In this document: one piece after another, positions 42,610 through 51,357 of the stretch
Layout of the letters: each line of letters begins with the position of its first letter
How positions within the stretch are numbered: position 1 is the first letter of the stretch
DNA from: Actinomadura luzonensis
Lineage (GTDB): Bacteria > Actinomycetota > Actinomycetes > Streptosporangiales > Streptosporangiaceae
Direction: 5' to 3'
Assembly (NCBI RefSeq): GCF_022664455.2
Contig: NZ_JAKRKC020000002.1
Location: forward strand, 2,542,001 to 2,606,000
DNA: 64,000 bases
The notes under the pieces: generated by a model
Database searches by the model: none
What the model was told of the DNA's origin: nothing
What the model saw: only the letters and a program-made list of their open reading frames with translations
Position numbers and translations under genes: made by a program

Positions 42610-44112
42610 ATGCCAGGGAAGCTGACCGGGAGCCGCGAGTTGTTCGAGGTGCCGGACGGGCTGACCTATTTCGCGGGCGACGGGGAGTACCTGGTGGTCA
42701 ACCCGCACGCCGGCGGCCGATGCGTGCTGGACCCCCGCGAGTTCGGCGTGCTGCGGGCGCTGGCCCGGCCCGCCGCGGACGGGGCTCCCGCGCCGCTCGA
42801 CCCCACCCCGGAGACCGAGCGGACCCTCGCCAAGCTCATCCTGAGCTGGGTCGTCTACTACAACGGCAACCACCCGGTCATCAGGCTCAGCGAGCCGGCG
42901 CTGCGGACGGTCTACTACGCCATCACCGACGGCTGCAACCTGCGCTGCCCCTATTGCTACGCCTCCTCGGAGAAATGCCTGCCGGGCGAGCTCGGCACCG
43001 CGGAGTCCCTGGACCTGGTCTCGCGGATCGCCGGCCTCGGCGCCGGGACCCTCGTGTTCACCGGCGGCGAGCCGATGCTGCGCAAGGACCTGTTCCAGAT
43101 CGCCGCGCACGCGAACGACAGCGGCCTGCGGTCCAACATCATCACCAACGCGACGATGATCAGGAAGCCGGCGCAGGCGGCCCGCGTCGCCGAGCTGTTC
43201 AGCCAGGTCACGGTCAGCATGGACGGCGGCACCGCCGAGACGCACGACCGCACCCGCGGCGCCGGCGCCTTCGACAAGACGTACCGGGCGCTGCGGCTGC
43301 TCAACGACGCCGGCGTGACGCCGAACATCAACCACATCGTCACCTCGGAGAACGTGGACCACCTGGAGGACTTCGCGACCTTCCTGGAGGGGCTGCGGGT
43401 CGACGCCGTCCGGCTGATGTACCACAACAACCTGGGCCGCGGCGTGACCGACGAGTACGACTTCGGCTGGGCCGACCACCTGCGCATCCAGCAGCTCGTG
43501 TGGACCAGGCCGGTCGCCGCGCGGCTGCGCCCGCTCGGGCCGAAGCCGATCTCGCCGTGCTCGATCAAGGGTAACTGCGGGATGGGCGGCAGCGAGATCT
43601 ACATCAACTCCCTGGGCGACGTGTACCCGTGCAAGCTGGTCACCGGCCGCGAGCACTTCGCGGGCAACGTCCGGCGGCAGTCGCTGGAGGAGATCTTCGC
43701 CACGCCGGTGCTGCGCGGCATGCGGACGAGCACCGTCTTCGGCGGCGACTACCACGCCGACTGCGAACGCTGCTACATCAAGGCCACCTGCGGCGGCGGC
43801 TGCCGCGCCGCGCACATGGCCGAGTCCGGGGACGTCCGCAGGAACAGCCGCCACCTGTGCCGCATCCTGCGGCACGGCGTCGTCACCCAGATGTGGCAGG
43901 AGGCCGGCGTCGACCCGCTGGTCATCGCCGCGCACGACGCCGAGATGAGCACGCCGCGCCTGGTCGCCACCGACGAGGTGCACGCCGTGTACGACGACTG
44001 GAAGACCTTCGTCCCCGTTTCACCCGTCCCCGTTCCGCCTCCCGGGCCCGCCGGCGGGCCGGCCAAGGGCGTACGGGTCGGCGAACTGCTCTCGATCACG
44101 CCCGTTCGATGA
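42610..44112 (+). CDS. Radical SAM/SPASM peptide maturase
   Basis: A 500-residue radical SAM enzyme. The SAM-binding cluster motif is C109-x3-C113-x2-C116 in DGCNLRCPYCYAS, with GGEP in LVFTGGEPMLRKD. A SPASM domain from about residue 317 supplies auxiliary [4Fe-4S] ligands (PCSIKGNCGMG, YPCKL, DCERCYIKATCGGGC, LCRIL). The N-terminal 95 residues precede the barrel. Such enzymes make Cys-alpha-carbon thioethers or C-C crosslinks in RiPPs. ATG at 42610 has AAAGGGAG upstream. The separate pqqD gene next to it is the usual leader-binding partner. Confidence 0.93.
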   Translation: MPGKLTGSRELFEVPDGLTYFAGDGEYLVVNPHAGGRCVLDPREFGVLRALARPAADGAPAPLDPTPETERTLAKLILSWVVYYNGNHPVIRLSEPALRTVYYAITDGCNLRCPYCYASSEKCLPGELGTAESLDLVSRIAGLGAGTLVFTGGEPMLRKDLFQIAAHANDSGLRSNIITNATMIRKPAQAARVAELFSQVTVSMDGGTAETHDRTRGAGAFDKTYRALRLLNDAGVTPNINHIVTSENVDHLEDFATFLEGLRVDAVRLMYHNNLGRGVTDEYDFGWADHLRIQQLVWTRPVAARLRPLGPKPISPCSIKGNCGMGGSEIYINSLGDVYPCKLVTGREHFAGNVRRQSLEEIFATPVLRGMRTSTVFGGDYHADCERCYIKATCGGGCRAAHMAESGDVRRNSRHLCRILRHGVVTQMWQEAGVDPLVIAAHDAEMSTPRLVATDEVHAVYDDWKTFVPVSPVPVPPPGPAGGPAKGVRVGELLSITPVR

Positions 44113-44136
44113 ACGGCTGACTACAGGAGGTGGCGC

Positions 44137-44415
44137 GTGTCGCTCCGCATCAGTGACGCGGTGGTGTGGCAGGAGACGGGCGAGGGCATCTCGCTCTACC
44201 ACACCGAGACGGGGGACTTCCGCACCCTGAACGAGACCGGCTCCAGGATCTGGCTGCTCGTCGCCGGCAGCGGCGAGGCCCAGCCGGTCGCCTCGGCCCT
44301 GTCCCGCGAGTTCGCCGGCACCAACGCGTCCCTGATCAGGCGCATCGTCGTGGACGTGCACGAGTTCATCGGCACGATGGTGGAACAGGGCCTGTTCGAG
44401 GAGAGCCGGACGTGA
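44137..44415 (+). CDS. PqqD-like RRE protein
   Basis: A 92-residue stand-alone PqqD-family protein, a winged-helix RiPP recognition element that binds precursor leaders and hands them to the maturase. Typical pattern: VVWQETGEGISLYHTETGDF followed by RTLNETGSRIWLLVAGSG and a C-terminal helix IVVDVHEFIGTMVEQGLF. GTG at 44137 follows AGGAGGTGG. The stop overlaps the next start by four bases (GTGA), so it is coupled to the FAD enzyme. Confidence 0.92.
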   Translation: MSLRISDAVVWQETGEGISLYHTETGDFRTLNETGSRIWLLVAGSGEAQPVASALSREFAGTNASLIRRIVVDVHEFIGTMVEQGLFEESRT

Positions 44416-45686
44416 CGACCGCGATCGTCCTCGGCGGGGGGTTCGCGGGGGTGCTGGCCGCCGCCGTGCTGGCCCGGCACGGCGGCGACGTGCTGGTGGC
44501 CGAGGGCGATCGCTACCCGTCCGGCCCGCTCCCGCGACGGGGGCTGCCGCAGGCGCGCCACAGCCACGTGCTGGTCACCGGCGGGGCGCGGGCGCTGGAG
44601 GACCTGCTGCCCGGCACCCTGGAGGCCCTGTACGCCCGGGGCGCGCACCGCCGCGGGCTGACCGGCGACGCGCTGATCCTCAGCGCGGAGGGCTGGTTCG
44701 GCCGCCACGACACCGGCGCGTACCTGGTGTCGTGCACCCGCGCGCTGCTGGACCAGGTGGTGCGCCACCGGGCCCTGGCCGGCGGCCGGGTCACCGTGTG
44801 GCAGGACGCCCGGGTGCTCGCTCTCACCGGCGACGCCGCCCGCGTCACCGGCGTGACGATCAGCCGCGCGGGCGGCCCGCCGGAGACCGTCGAGGCCGAC
44901 CTCGTCGTGGACGCGACCGGACGCCGGTCGAAGGCCCCGCGCTGGCTGGCCGGGCTCGGCGTGCCGGAGGTCGCGGAGACGGTGGTGTCCTCGGGGCTGG
45001 CGTACGCGACCCGGCTCTACCGGGCGCCCGAAGGACTCGCCGCCGGCCTCCCGGCGATCATGATCCATCCGGGGGCGGCCGACGGGCGGCCGGGCCAGGG
45101 GGCCACGCTCTTCCCGGTCGAGGACGACCGCTGGGTCGTCACCCTGACCGGCACCCGGGGCGGCGAACCGCCGGCGCGGGAGCCCGGTTTCACCGCGTTC
45201 GCCCGCCGGCTGCGCAGCCCGGTCGTGGCCGTGCTGATGGCCGCGGCCACGCCGCTCGGCCGCGTCCGGCCGTACCGGGACACCGCCAACAGGCGGCGCT
45301 TCTTCGAGCGGACGCCCCTGCCCGAGGGCTTCCTCGCGATCGGCGACGCGGTCGTCGCGGTGAACCCGGTCTACTCGCACGGCATGTCGATCGCCGCGCT
45401 CGGCGCGCTCCGCCTGGACCGGGAGCTGACGCGGCACGGCGGCGTGAAACCGTCCCGCACCCCGGAGCTCCAGGCGGCCGTGGCCGAGGTGGCGGACCCG
45501 TCGTGGCGGATGGCGATCGGCCAGGACAGCAGGTACGCCGTCCGCGACGACGCCCCGCCGGCGGGGACGGCCGCGGCGCGTTCCCTGCTCAGCCGGGCCA
45601 CGCTGACCAGCCCCGAGCTGGCCACCCGGCTCTTCCACGCGCAGACGCTGATCGCGCCGGCCCCCGAGCGGGAGAGGACCCCATGA
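44412..45686 (+). CDS. FAD-dependent oxidoreductase of the RiPP cluster
   Basis: A 424-residue flavoprotein with N-terminal Rossmann motif VLGGGFAGVLAAAVLARHGG and the second FAD motif GFLAIGDAVVAVNPVYSHGM. It belongs to the large FAD-binding monooxygenase/epoxidase/halogenase-like class; I see no WxWxIP halogenase signature. In the cluster it could oxidise a core residue (for example Trp or Cys). GTG at 44412 overlaps the pqqD stop and its stop overlaps the peptidase start. Confidence 0.85.
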   Translation: MTTAIVLGGGFAGVLAAAVLARHGGDVLVAEGDRYPSGPLPRRGLPQARHSHVLVTGGARALEDLLPGTLEALYARGAHRRGLTGDALILSAEGWFGRHDTGAYLVSCTRALLDQVVRHRALAGGRVTVWQDARVLALTGDAARVTGVTISRAGGPPETVEADLVVDATGRRSKAPRWLAGLGVPEVAETVVSSGLAYATRLYRAPEGLAAGLPAIMIHPGAADGRPGQGATLFPVEDDRWVVTLTGTRGGEPPAREPGFTAFARRLRSPVVAVLMAAATPLGRVRPYRDTANRRRFFERTPLPEGFLAIGDAVVAVNPVYSHGMSIAALGALRLDRELTRHGGVKPSRTPELQAAVAEVADPSWRMAIGQDSRYAVRDDAPPAGTAAARSLLSRATLTSPELATRLFHAQTLIAPAPERERTP

Positions 45687-47527
45687 ACCGCGGAGCCGTC
45701 CCGCTGATCCCGCGCGCCCTGCTGTTCGGCAACCCGGCGTACCTGGCCCCCGGCCTGTCCCCGGACGGGACCCGGCTGCGCTTCCTCGCCCCGGACGAGG
45801 GCGTGCTGAACGTCTGGGCGGGCCCCGCGGACGCGCCGGAGCAGGCCAAGCCGGTGACCTCCGACCGCGGGCGGGGCATCAGGTCGGCCGGGTTCTGCCA
45901 CGACGACCGTACGCTGTACTACCTCCAGGACCGGGACGGCGACGAGAGCTGGCGGCTCTACCTGGTCGATCTCGAGACGGGGGCCGAGCGCTGCGTCACC
46001 CCGTTCGAGGGCGTGCAGACCCGGGTGCTGGCGCACGACCGCCGGCACCCCGGCACCATGCTGCTCGGCCTGAACAAGGACCGGCCCGACCTGCACGACG
46101 TCCACCGCCTCGACCTGGCCACCGGCGACCTCACCAGGATCGCCGTCAACCCGGGCTACCTGAGCTGGGAGATCGACGGCGACCTGCGCATCCGCGGCGG
46201 CACCGCGATGAACCAGGACGGCACCCTCACCATCCACCTGGCCCCGCCCGGCGCGGACGAGCCCGCGCCGTGGCTGGAGGTGCCGCGCGAGGACGTCATG
46301 GGCACCCGCATCGCGGGCTGGTCCCGCGACGGCCGGACGATCTACCTGCTGTCCTCGATCGGCGCGAACGCCACCCGCCTGTACGCCGTGGACGCGGCCA
46401 CCGGCCACCGGACCCTCCTCGCCGCGGACCCCGTCCACGACGTGAAGTCCCTGGAGCTGGACCCGGTCCACCGGCGTCCCCAGGCGGCGGTGATCGCCCG
46501 GGACCGCGACGAGCGGGTGTTCCTCGACGACGCGTACGAGCGGGCCGTCGCCCGGCTCGGCGACCGGCTCGCGGAGCTCGGCGTGCACGGCGAGCTCGAC
46601 ATCGACCGCGCCGAGCGCGCCGACCGGCGGTGGGTCGTCGCGGTGGTGGCGTGCGACGGGCCGGTCCGCTACTACGTCTACGACCGGCACGACGACCGCC
46701 TGCGCTTCCTGTTCTCCCACCAGCCCGGCCTGGACCGCTACCGGCTCGCCGAGATGGAGCCGTTCGCCTTCGCCGCCCGCGACGGCGTCGAGGTGCACGG
46801 GTACGTGACCTGGCCGCCCGGCGTCGAACGCCGCGGCCTGCCCGCCGTGGTGAACGTGCACGGCGGCCCGTGGTGGCGCAACTCCTGGTGCTTCGACGAG
46901 GAGGCGCAGCTGCTGGCCAACCGCGGGTACGCCTGCGTCCAGGTGAACTTCCGCGGCTCGGTCGGCTACGGCAAGCACTTCCACAACCTGGGCGCCAAGC
47001 AGTGGGGCGCGGGCATGCAGACGGACCTGCTGGACGCGGTCGCGTACCTGGCCGGGCGCGGCGCGGTCGACCCGGCCCGGGTGGCCGTCATGGGCTGCTC
47101 GTACGGCGGTTACGCCGCCCTGGCCGGCGCGGCCTTCACCCCCGGCGCGTTCGCCTGCGCCATCGACCTGTGCGGGCCGTCGAACCTGCTGACGCTGCTG
47201 GCGGGCGGGGCGTCGTACCGGCGGACCGTCGACTCCTTCATGCACGCCCACGTGGGCGACCCGGAGACCGAGCGCGACCTGCTGTGGGAGCGCTCGCCGC
47301 TGTCCCGCGCCGCCGACATCACCATCCCGCTGCTCATCGTGCAGGGGGCCAACGACGTGCGGGTGCCCCGCCAGGAGGCCGAGCAGATCGTCGCGGCGCT
47401 GCGGGCGGGCGGGGTGCCGCACGAGTACCTGCTGTTCGAGAACGAGGGCCACGGCCTGCTCAGGCCGGAGAACCGGGAGGCGTACTACGCCGCCGTCGAG
47501 CGCTTCCTCGCCGAACACCTGGCCTAG
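45683..47527 (+). CDS. S9-family prolyl oligopeptidase of the RiPP cluster
   Basis: A 614-residue serine peptidase: N-terminal beta-propeller (about 1-340; LSPDGTRLRFL, IAGWSRDGRTIYLL) and a C-terminal alpha/beta hydrolase with the oxyanion loop VNVHGGPWWRNSW, nucleophile S473 in MGCSYGGYAAL, Asp in VQGANDVRVP and His in NEGHGLLRP. It lacks a signal peptide, so it acts in the cytoplasm and is the prime candidate for leader or tail trimming of the modified precursor. ATG at 45683 overlaps the preceding stop. It ends the main biosynthetic operon. Confidence 0.9.
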   Translation: MNRGAVPLIPRALLFGNPAYLAPGLSPDGTRLRFLAPDEGVLNVWAGPADAPEQAKPVTSDRGRGIRSAGFCHDDRTLYYLQDRDGDESWRLYLVDLETGAERCVTPFEGVQTRVLAHDRRHPGTMLLGLNKDRPDLHDVHRLDLATGDLTRIAVNPGYLSWEIDGDLRIRGGTAMNQDGTLTIHLAPPGADEPAPWLEVPREDVMGTRIAGWSRDGRTIYLLSSIGANATRLYAVDAATGHRTLLAADPVHDVKSLELDPVHRRPQAAVIARDRDERVFLDDAYERAVARLGDRLAELGVHGELDIDRAERADRRWVVAVVACDGPVRYYVYDRHDDRLRFLFSHQPGLDRYRLAEMEPFAFAARDGVEVHGYVTWPPGVERRGLPAVVNVHGGPWWRNSWCFDEEAQLLANRGYACVQVNFRGSVGYGKHFHNLGAKQWGAGMQTDLLDAVAYLAGRGAVDPARVAVMGCSYGGYAALAGAAFTPGAFACAIDLCGPSNLLTLLAGGASYRRTVDSFMHAHVGDPETERDLLWERSPLSRAADITIPLLIVQGANDVRVPRQEAEQIVAALRAGGVPHEYLLFENEGHGLLRPENREAYYAAVERFLAEHLA

Positions 47528-47544
47528 GAGGCCGGGCGCCCCGC

Positions 47545-47790
47545 TCAGGAGGAGGCCGCGGCGGGCGGCCAGATGCCCACGTGCAGCAGCTCGTGGGCGT
47601 AGCAGTACGCCACGAGCTGGCTGCGGTTGCTGCACCCGAAGCGGTCCAGCAGCCGGCCTATCCGCTCGGCCACGGTGTACCTGCTCAGGCGCATCTCGCG
47701 CGCGATCCTCGTCGTCGTGTACCCGGTGGCGAGCATGACGATCAGCTGCCTGTCGCGATCGCTGATGAGGTCATCGGGAACGAGAGTCAT
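47545..47790 (-). CDS. Small LuxR-type DNA-binding regulator
   Basis: A stand-alone LuxR helix-turn-helix protein of 81 residues from ATG 47790 (MTLVPDDLISDRDRQLIVML); a GTG at 47853 would add 21 residues. The HTH reads TTTRIAREMRLSRYTVAERI with GRLLDRFGCSNRSQL. It has no receiver domain. It converges on the S9 peptidase and is divergent from the leader-like gene. Three copies of CCGGTATGGCG lie upstream of its start and are likely targets for it or another cluster regulator. Confidence 0.75.
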   Translation of the reverse strand: MTLVPDDLISDRDRQLIVMLATGYTTTRIAREMRLSRYTVAERIGRLLDRFGCSNRSQLVAYCYAHELLHVGIWPPAAASS

Positions 47791-47875
47791 GAGAAACCCC
47801 GTACGGGTCGTCTTGACCGCGGGCGCCCCGGACGGAAGCGCCTCCCTCCGCACGCTAGGAGAGCCCGCTTAACTA

Positions 47876-47945
47876 CCGGTATGGCGTGACCATGCGCCCG
47901 GTTGTCCGCCGCCGGTATGGCGATGGCATGGCGGCGCCATACCGG
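47876..47945. promoter_or_regulatory. Three CCGGTATGGCG boxes
   Basis: The 11-mer CCGGTATGGCG occurs at 47876-47886 and 47912-47922 directly and at 47935-47945 inverted (CGCCATACCGG). The last two form an inverted repeat with a 12-bp centre. All lie between the divergent LuxR-type gene and the leader-like gene at 48020. Confidence 0.75.
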
Positions 47946-48019
47946 CGCGAAACCGGCCGGACCTAGCCTGATGGTCAGTGCTCGAGGCCCCGTCGGGCGA
48001 CGTGATCGGGAGGTAACCG

Positions 48020-48232
48020 ATGGACAGCGACGAGGTGCTGACGCGGCCGGAGCCGTTCGACGCGCTGGCCACGCTGCGCGCCGCCGGCCACCCCGTGGAC
48101 CTGCTGAACGAGCGGCAGCGGCAGGTGTTCGCCGAGCTCGGCCGGCCCGAGGTGGAGCTGCTCAACTCGATCAGGGCCCGGCTGGACGCGGCGGCCGGCG
48201 AGGTCGAGGGACAGGACCTCAAACTCGTATGA
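48020..48232 (+). CDS. Leader-like small protein without a core
   Basis: A 70-residue protein that aligns without gaps to the precursor leader with an offset of +10: residues 13-62 against A1 3-52 share 19 of 50 identical positions (F/D/A, LR, AG, Q, L, R, EV, L, S, R, AA, EV). It stops at EGQDLKLV, exactly where the precursors continue into their core. Small actinobacterial proteins annotated as 'aroma-sacti cluster domain' look similar from memory; this is unverified. ATG 48020, GGGAGG upstream; its stop overlaps the cyclase start. Confidence 0.75.
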   Translation: MDSDEVLTRPEPFDALATLRAAGHPVDLLNERQRQVFAELGRPEVELLNSIRARLDAAAGEVEGQDLKLV

Positions 48233-51200
48233 GCGCCAGGGCCGCACGCCCGGCCCGCCGGCGCGTGGTCGTCGTGTTCATCGACCTGGTCGGCTCGACC
48301 GAGCTCGCCGAGCGGCTCGACCCCGAGCTGCTGCGCACCATCCTGGACCGCTACCACCGGGCCTGCACCGCGGGCATCGCCGAGCACGGCGGCGTGGTGG
48401 AGAAGTACATCGGCGACGCGATCATGGCCGCGTTCGGCATCCCGATCAGCAGCGAGGACGACGCGCTGCGGGCGGTGCGGGCCGCGTACGCCGCCTTCGG
48501 CCGGGTCGGCCGGCTCAGCGACGAGCTGGCCCCCACCCACGGCATCCGGCTGGAGGTGCACTGCGGCATCGCGGCCGGGGAGGCGATGGTGATCGACACG
48601 CCGGGCACCGACCTGCGGGTCATCGGCGACATCGTCAACACGGCCGCCCGCCTGCAGTCGGCGGCCGGCGCCGGCGACATCCTCATCGGGGACGAGGTGG
48701 CCCGGATGGTCCGCGCGCAGGCGCGGATGGAGCCCATGCCGCCGCTCCGGCTGAAGGGCAAACGCGACCCGGTGCGGGCCTGGCGGCTGCTGTCCCCCGA
48801 CGCCCCCGACGAGGCGCGCGAGGACGACCAGGCGCCGCTGATCGGCCGGGACGACGAGGTGCGGCAGCTCCACCAGGCCTACCAGCGGACCGCCCGGGAC
48901 CACCGGGCCTGCGTCTTCACGCTGCTCGGGCTGCCCGGCGTCGGCAAGTCCCGGCTGGTGCGCGACTTCACCGGCGGGCTGCCGGCGGAGACGTCGGTGC
49001 TCGTCGGGCGGTGCCCGTCGTACGGCGCGGGCGTCACCTACCGCCCCATCACCGAGATGCTCGAATCCCTGAACGGCGACTGGCCCCGCCTCGCGCCCGC
49101 GCTGGAACCGTCGAGCGCGCGGGCGCTGCGCGGCCTCGCCACGGCCGGCCCGGATACCGATGCCGACATCGACATCGACGCCGCCGGTGTGGAGGAGATC
49201 GCGCGGGCGGTGCGGGGCCTGTTCGAGGCGCTGGCGCGGCGCCGTCCGCTGGTGGTGATCTGGGAGGACCTGCACTGGGCGGAGCCCACCCTGCTCGAAC
49301 TGGTCGAGGACCTGGCGGCCTGGCTGCTGGACGTGCCGGTCCTGCTGGTCTGCGTGGCGCGGCCCGAGCTGCTCGACCTGCGGCCCACCTGGGGAGGCGG
49401 CATGGCCTGCGCGTACGCGCTGGAGTTGGGCCCGCTCGACCCGGTCCAGATGCGCACCCTGGTCGCCTGCCTCGCGCAGTCGGCCGTGGCGGCCGGCGCC
49501 CCGGACCCGGCGGGCGACGCGGAGGTGGTCGCGCACGGGGCCGACCCGCTGCTCGAACGGGTCGCGGAGGGCGCCGACGGCAATCCGCTGTTCGCCGAGC
49601 TGATGCTGGAGACGCTGCTGGAGGAGGGCGCCGACGCGCCGGTGCCGCCCACCGTCCAGGCGCTGATCGCGGCCCGGCTGGACCGGCTCGGCGACGGCGA
49701 GCGCGACGTGCTGGAACGGGCCGCCACGATCGGGCAGGGGTTCACCCGCGACCGGCTCGCCACCCTGCTCCCGGACGACCCGCCCGACCTGGACGAGCTG
49801 CTGTGGAAGCTGCTGCGGCAGCGCGTGATCCGCCGCGCGGAGCAGCCCGGCTCGTACCGGTTCACCCAGACCCTGACCCGGGACACCGTCTACGCGATGA
49901 CCCGCAAGGAGCTGCGGGCCGCCTGGCACCTGACCCTCGCCGACCGGCTCGCGCAGCGCGCCCGCACCCCGCCCGACGGGTCCTTCGAGGAGCCGTCGCA
50001 GAGCGTCGTCGCCCACCACCTGGAGATGGCGTGCCTGCTCAAACGCGACGTCCAGCCGGACGACCCGCTGCTGCCCGCGCTCACGGCGCGGGCCGCCCGC
50101 GCCCTCATCGGCGAGGGCACCCACGCCCTGCACCGCAAGGACCTGCCCGCCGCCCTCGCCCTGCTGGAGCGGGGGCGCGAGCTGCTGCCGCCGGGCGATC
50201 CCGGGCACCGGCGGCTCGCGGTGCGGATCTGCGACGCGGGGCTGGCGCGCGGCGACGGCGAGCGGGCGCTCGCGGCCGTCGCGGCCGCCGAGCGGATGTT
50301 GCCCGACGACCCGCGTACCCGGCTGACCTGCGCCATCCAGCGCGAGACGCTGCACGCGCGGTTCGGGACCGCCGTGCCCGCGCTGGACCCGCTGCGGGAA
50401 CCGCTCGCCGCCGACCCCGCCGACGACCTCAGCTGGTGCCGCTTCCACGAGCTGGAGGCGCTGACCCGCCTGGGCGAGGGCCGCTTCGGCGGCGCGGAGG
50501 CGGCGCTGCGCGCGGGCCTGGCCCGGGCCCGCTCCATGGGCGACCGCTACGAGGAGAGCCGGCTGCTCATCGGGGTGTGCGAGCTGTCCCAGTGGTCGTC
50601 CACGCCGATCGCGGAGGGCCTGGCGCTGTGCGCCGAGCTGCTGGCCAGGTTCGCCGACGACCGGGCGCTGCTGGTGCCGGTGATGATCACCCAGGCCCGG
50701 CTGCTGGCCCTGGCGGGCGAGCCGTCCGACGCCCGCGCCGTCCTCGACACCGCGGCCCGGCACGCCGCCGACCTGCACCTCGACCTCGCCGCCACCGCGG
50801 TCACGCAGGTGCGCGGCCTGGTGGAGTCGCTCGACGGGCGTCCCGCCGACGCGGTGCCGCTGTTCCGGCGGGCCGCCGGGGCGCTCCGCGCGGCCGGGCA
50901 GCCGGGGCCCGCGGCGACCCTGGACGTCTACGCGGCGCGCGAACTGCTGCGGCAGGGACGGCACGCCGACGCCGCCCGCACGCTGGATCGCGTGGACGCG
51001 GCGCGGACGCTGGGTCGTACGGACGCGGCGCGAGCGCCGGGCGGCGGGGGCGTCCGGCTGCAGGCGCGCGGCGAGCTGCTCCTGCTGGCCCTGCGCGCCC
51101 ACCTGGCGGCGCTCGACGGCGACCACGGCCGCGCCCTCACGCTCGCGGCCGAGGCGGGGGACCGGCTGGCCCACACCGACGACCCGTGCCTGCGCGGCGA

Positions 51201-51357
51201 CGTGCTGGCCGAGCTCGCCGACGCCTACCGCGCGGCGGACCATCCCGCCCAGGCCGCCGACGCCGCCGGACGCGCCCGCCGGTCCTACGCCGCCAAAGGC
51301 GCCACCTGGCCCCGGGGCCGCGCGACCCCCACCGCCCGCGAGGAGCCGGACCGGTGA
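48229..51357 (+). CDS. Class III adenylate/guanylate cyclase with AAA/TPR region
   Basis: A 1042-residue signalling protein. The N-terminal cyclase domain (about 10-185) has metal ligands in VFIDLVGSTELAERL and EKYIGDAIMAAFG and the transition-state Asn/Arg in VIGDIVNTAARLQ, so it looks active. An AAA_16-type ATPase follows (Walker A GLPGVGKSRL, Walker B VVIWEDLHWAEP), then about 550 residues of helical TPR-like repeats. There is no C-terminal HTH. ATG at 48229 overlaps the leader-like gene's stop. Possibly a cAMP/ATP-driven sensor for the downstream protease (inference). Confidence 0.87.
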   Translation: MSARAARPARRRVVVVFIDLVGSTELAERLDPELLRTILDRYHRACTAGIAEHGGVVEKYIGDAIMAAFGIPISSEDDALRAVRAAYAAFGRVGRLSDELAPTHGIRLEVHCGIAAGEAMVIDTPGTDLRVIGDIVNTAARLQSAAGAGDILIGDEVARMVRAQARMEPMPPLRLKGKRDPVRAWRLLSPDAPDEAREDDQAPLIGRDDEVRQLHQAYQRTARDHRACVFTLLGLPGVGKSRLVRDFTGGLPAETSVLVGRCPSYGAGVTYRPITEMLESLNGDWPRLAPALEPSSARALRGLATAGPDTDADIDIDAAGVEEIARAVRGLFEALARRRPLVVIWEDLHWAEPTLLELVEDLAAWLLDVPVLLVCVARPELLDLRPTWGGGMACAYALELGPLDPVQMRTLVACLAQSAVAAGAPDPAGDAEVVAHGADPLLERVAEGADGNPLFAELMLETLLEEGADAPVPPTVQALIAARLDRLGDGERDVLERAATIGQGFTRDRLATLLPDDPPDLDELLWKLLRQRVIRRAEQPGSYRFTQTLTRDTVYAMTRKELRAAWHLTLADRLAQRARTPPDGSFEEPSQSVVAHHLEMACLLKRDVQPDDPLLPALTARAARALIGEGTHALHRKDLPAALALLERGRELLPPGDPGHRRLAVRICDAGLARGDGERALAAVAAAERMLPDDPRTRLTCAIQRETLHARFGTAVPALDPLREPLAADPADDLSWCRFHELEALTRLGEGRFGGAEAALRAGLARARSMGDRYEESRLLIGVCELSQWSSTPIAEGLALCAELLARFADDRALLVPVMITQARLLALAGEPSDARAVLDTAARHAADLHLDLAATAVTQVRGLVESLDGRPADAVPLFRRAAGALRAAGQPGPAATLDVYAARELLRQGRHADAARTLDRVDAARTLGRTDAARAPGGGGVRLQARGELLLLALRAHLAALDGDHGRALTLAAEAGDRLAHTDDPCLRGDVLAELADAYRAADHPAQAADAAGRARRSYAAKGATWPRGRATPTAREEPDR

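Noticed and set aside
44732..47527. Apparent 931-residue precursor of the S9 peptidase
   Set aside because: Upstream part is an out-of-frame reading of the FAD enzyme; ATG 45683 overlaps its stop as in the other coupled genes.
47869..51243. 1124-codon minus-strand open frame opposite the cyclase gene
   Set aside because: Shadow frame caused by GC-biased third positions.
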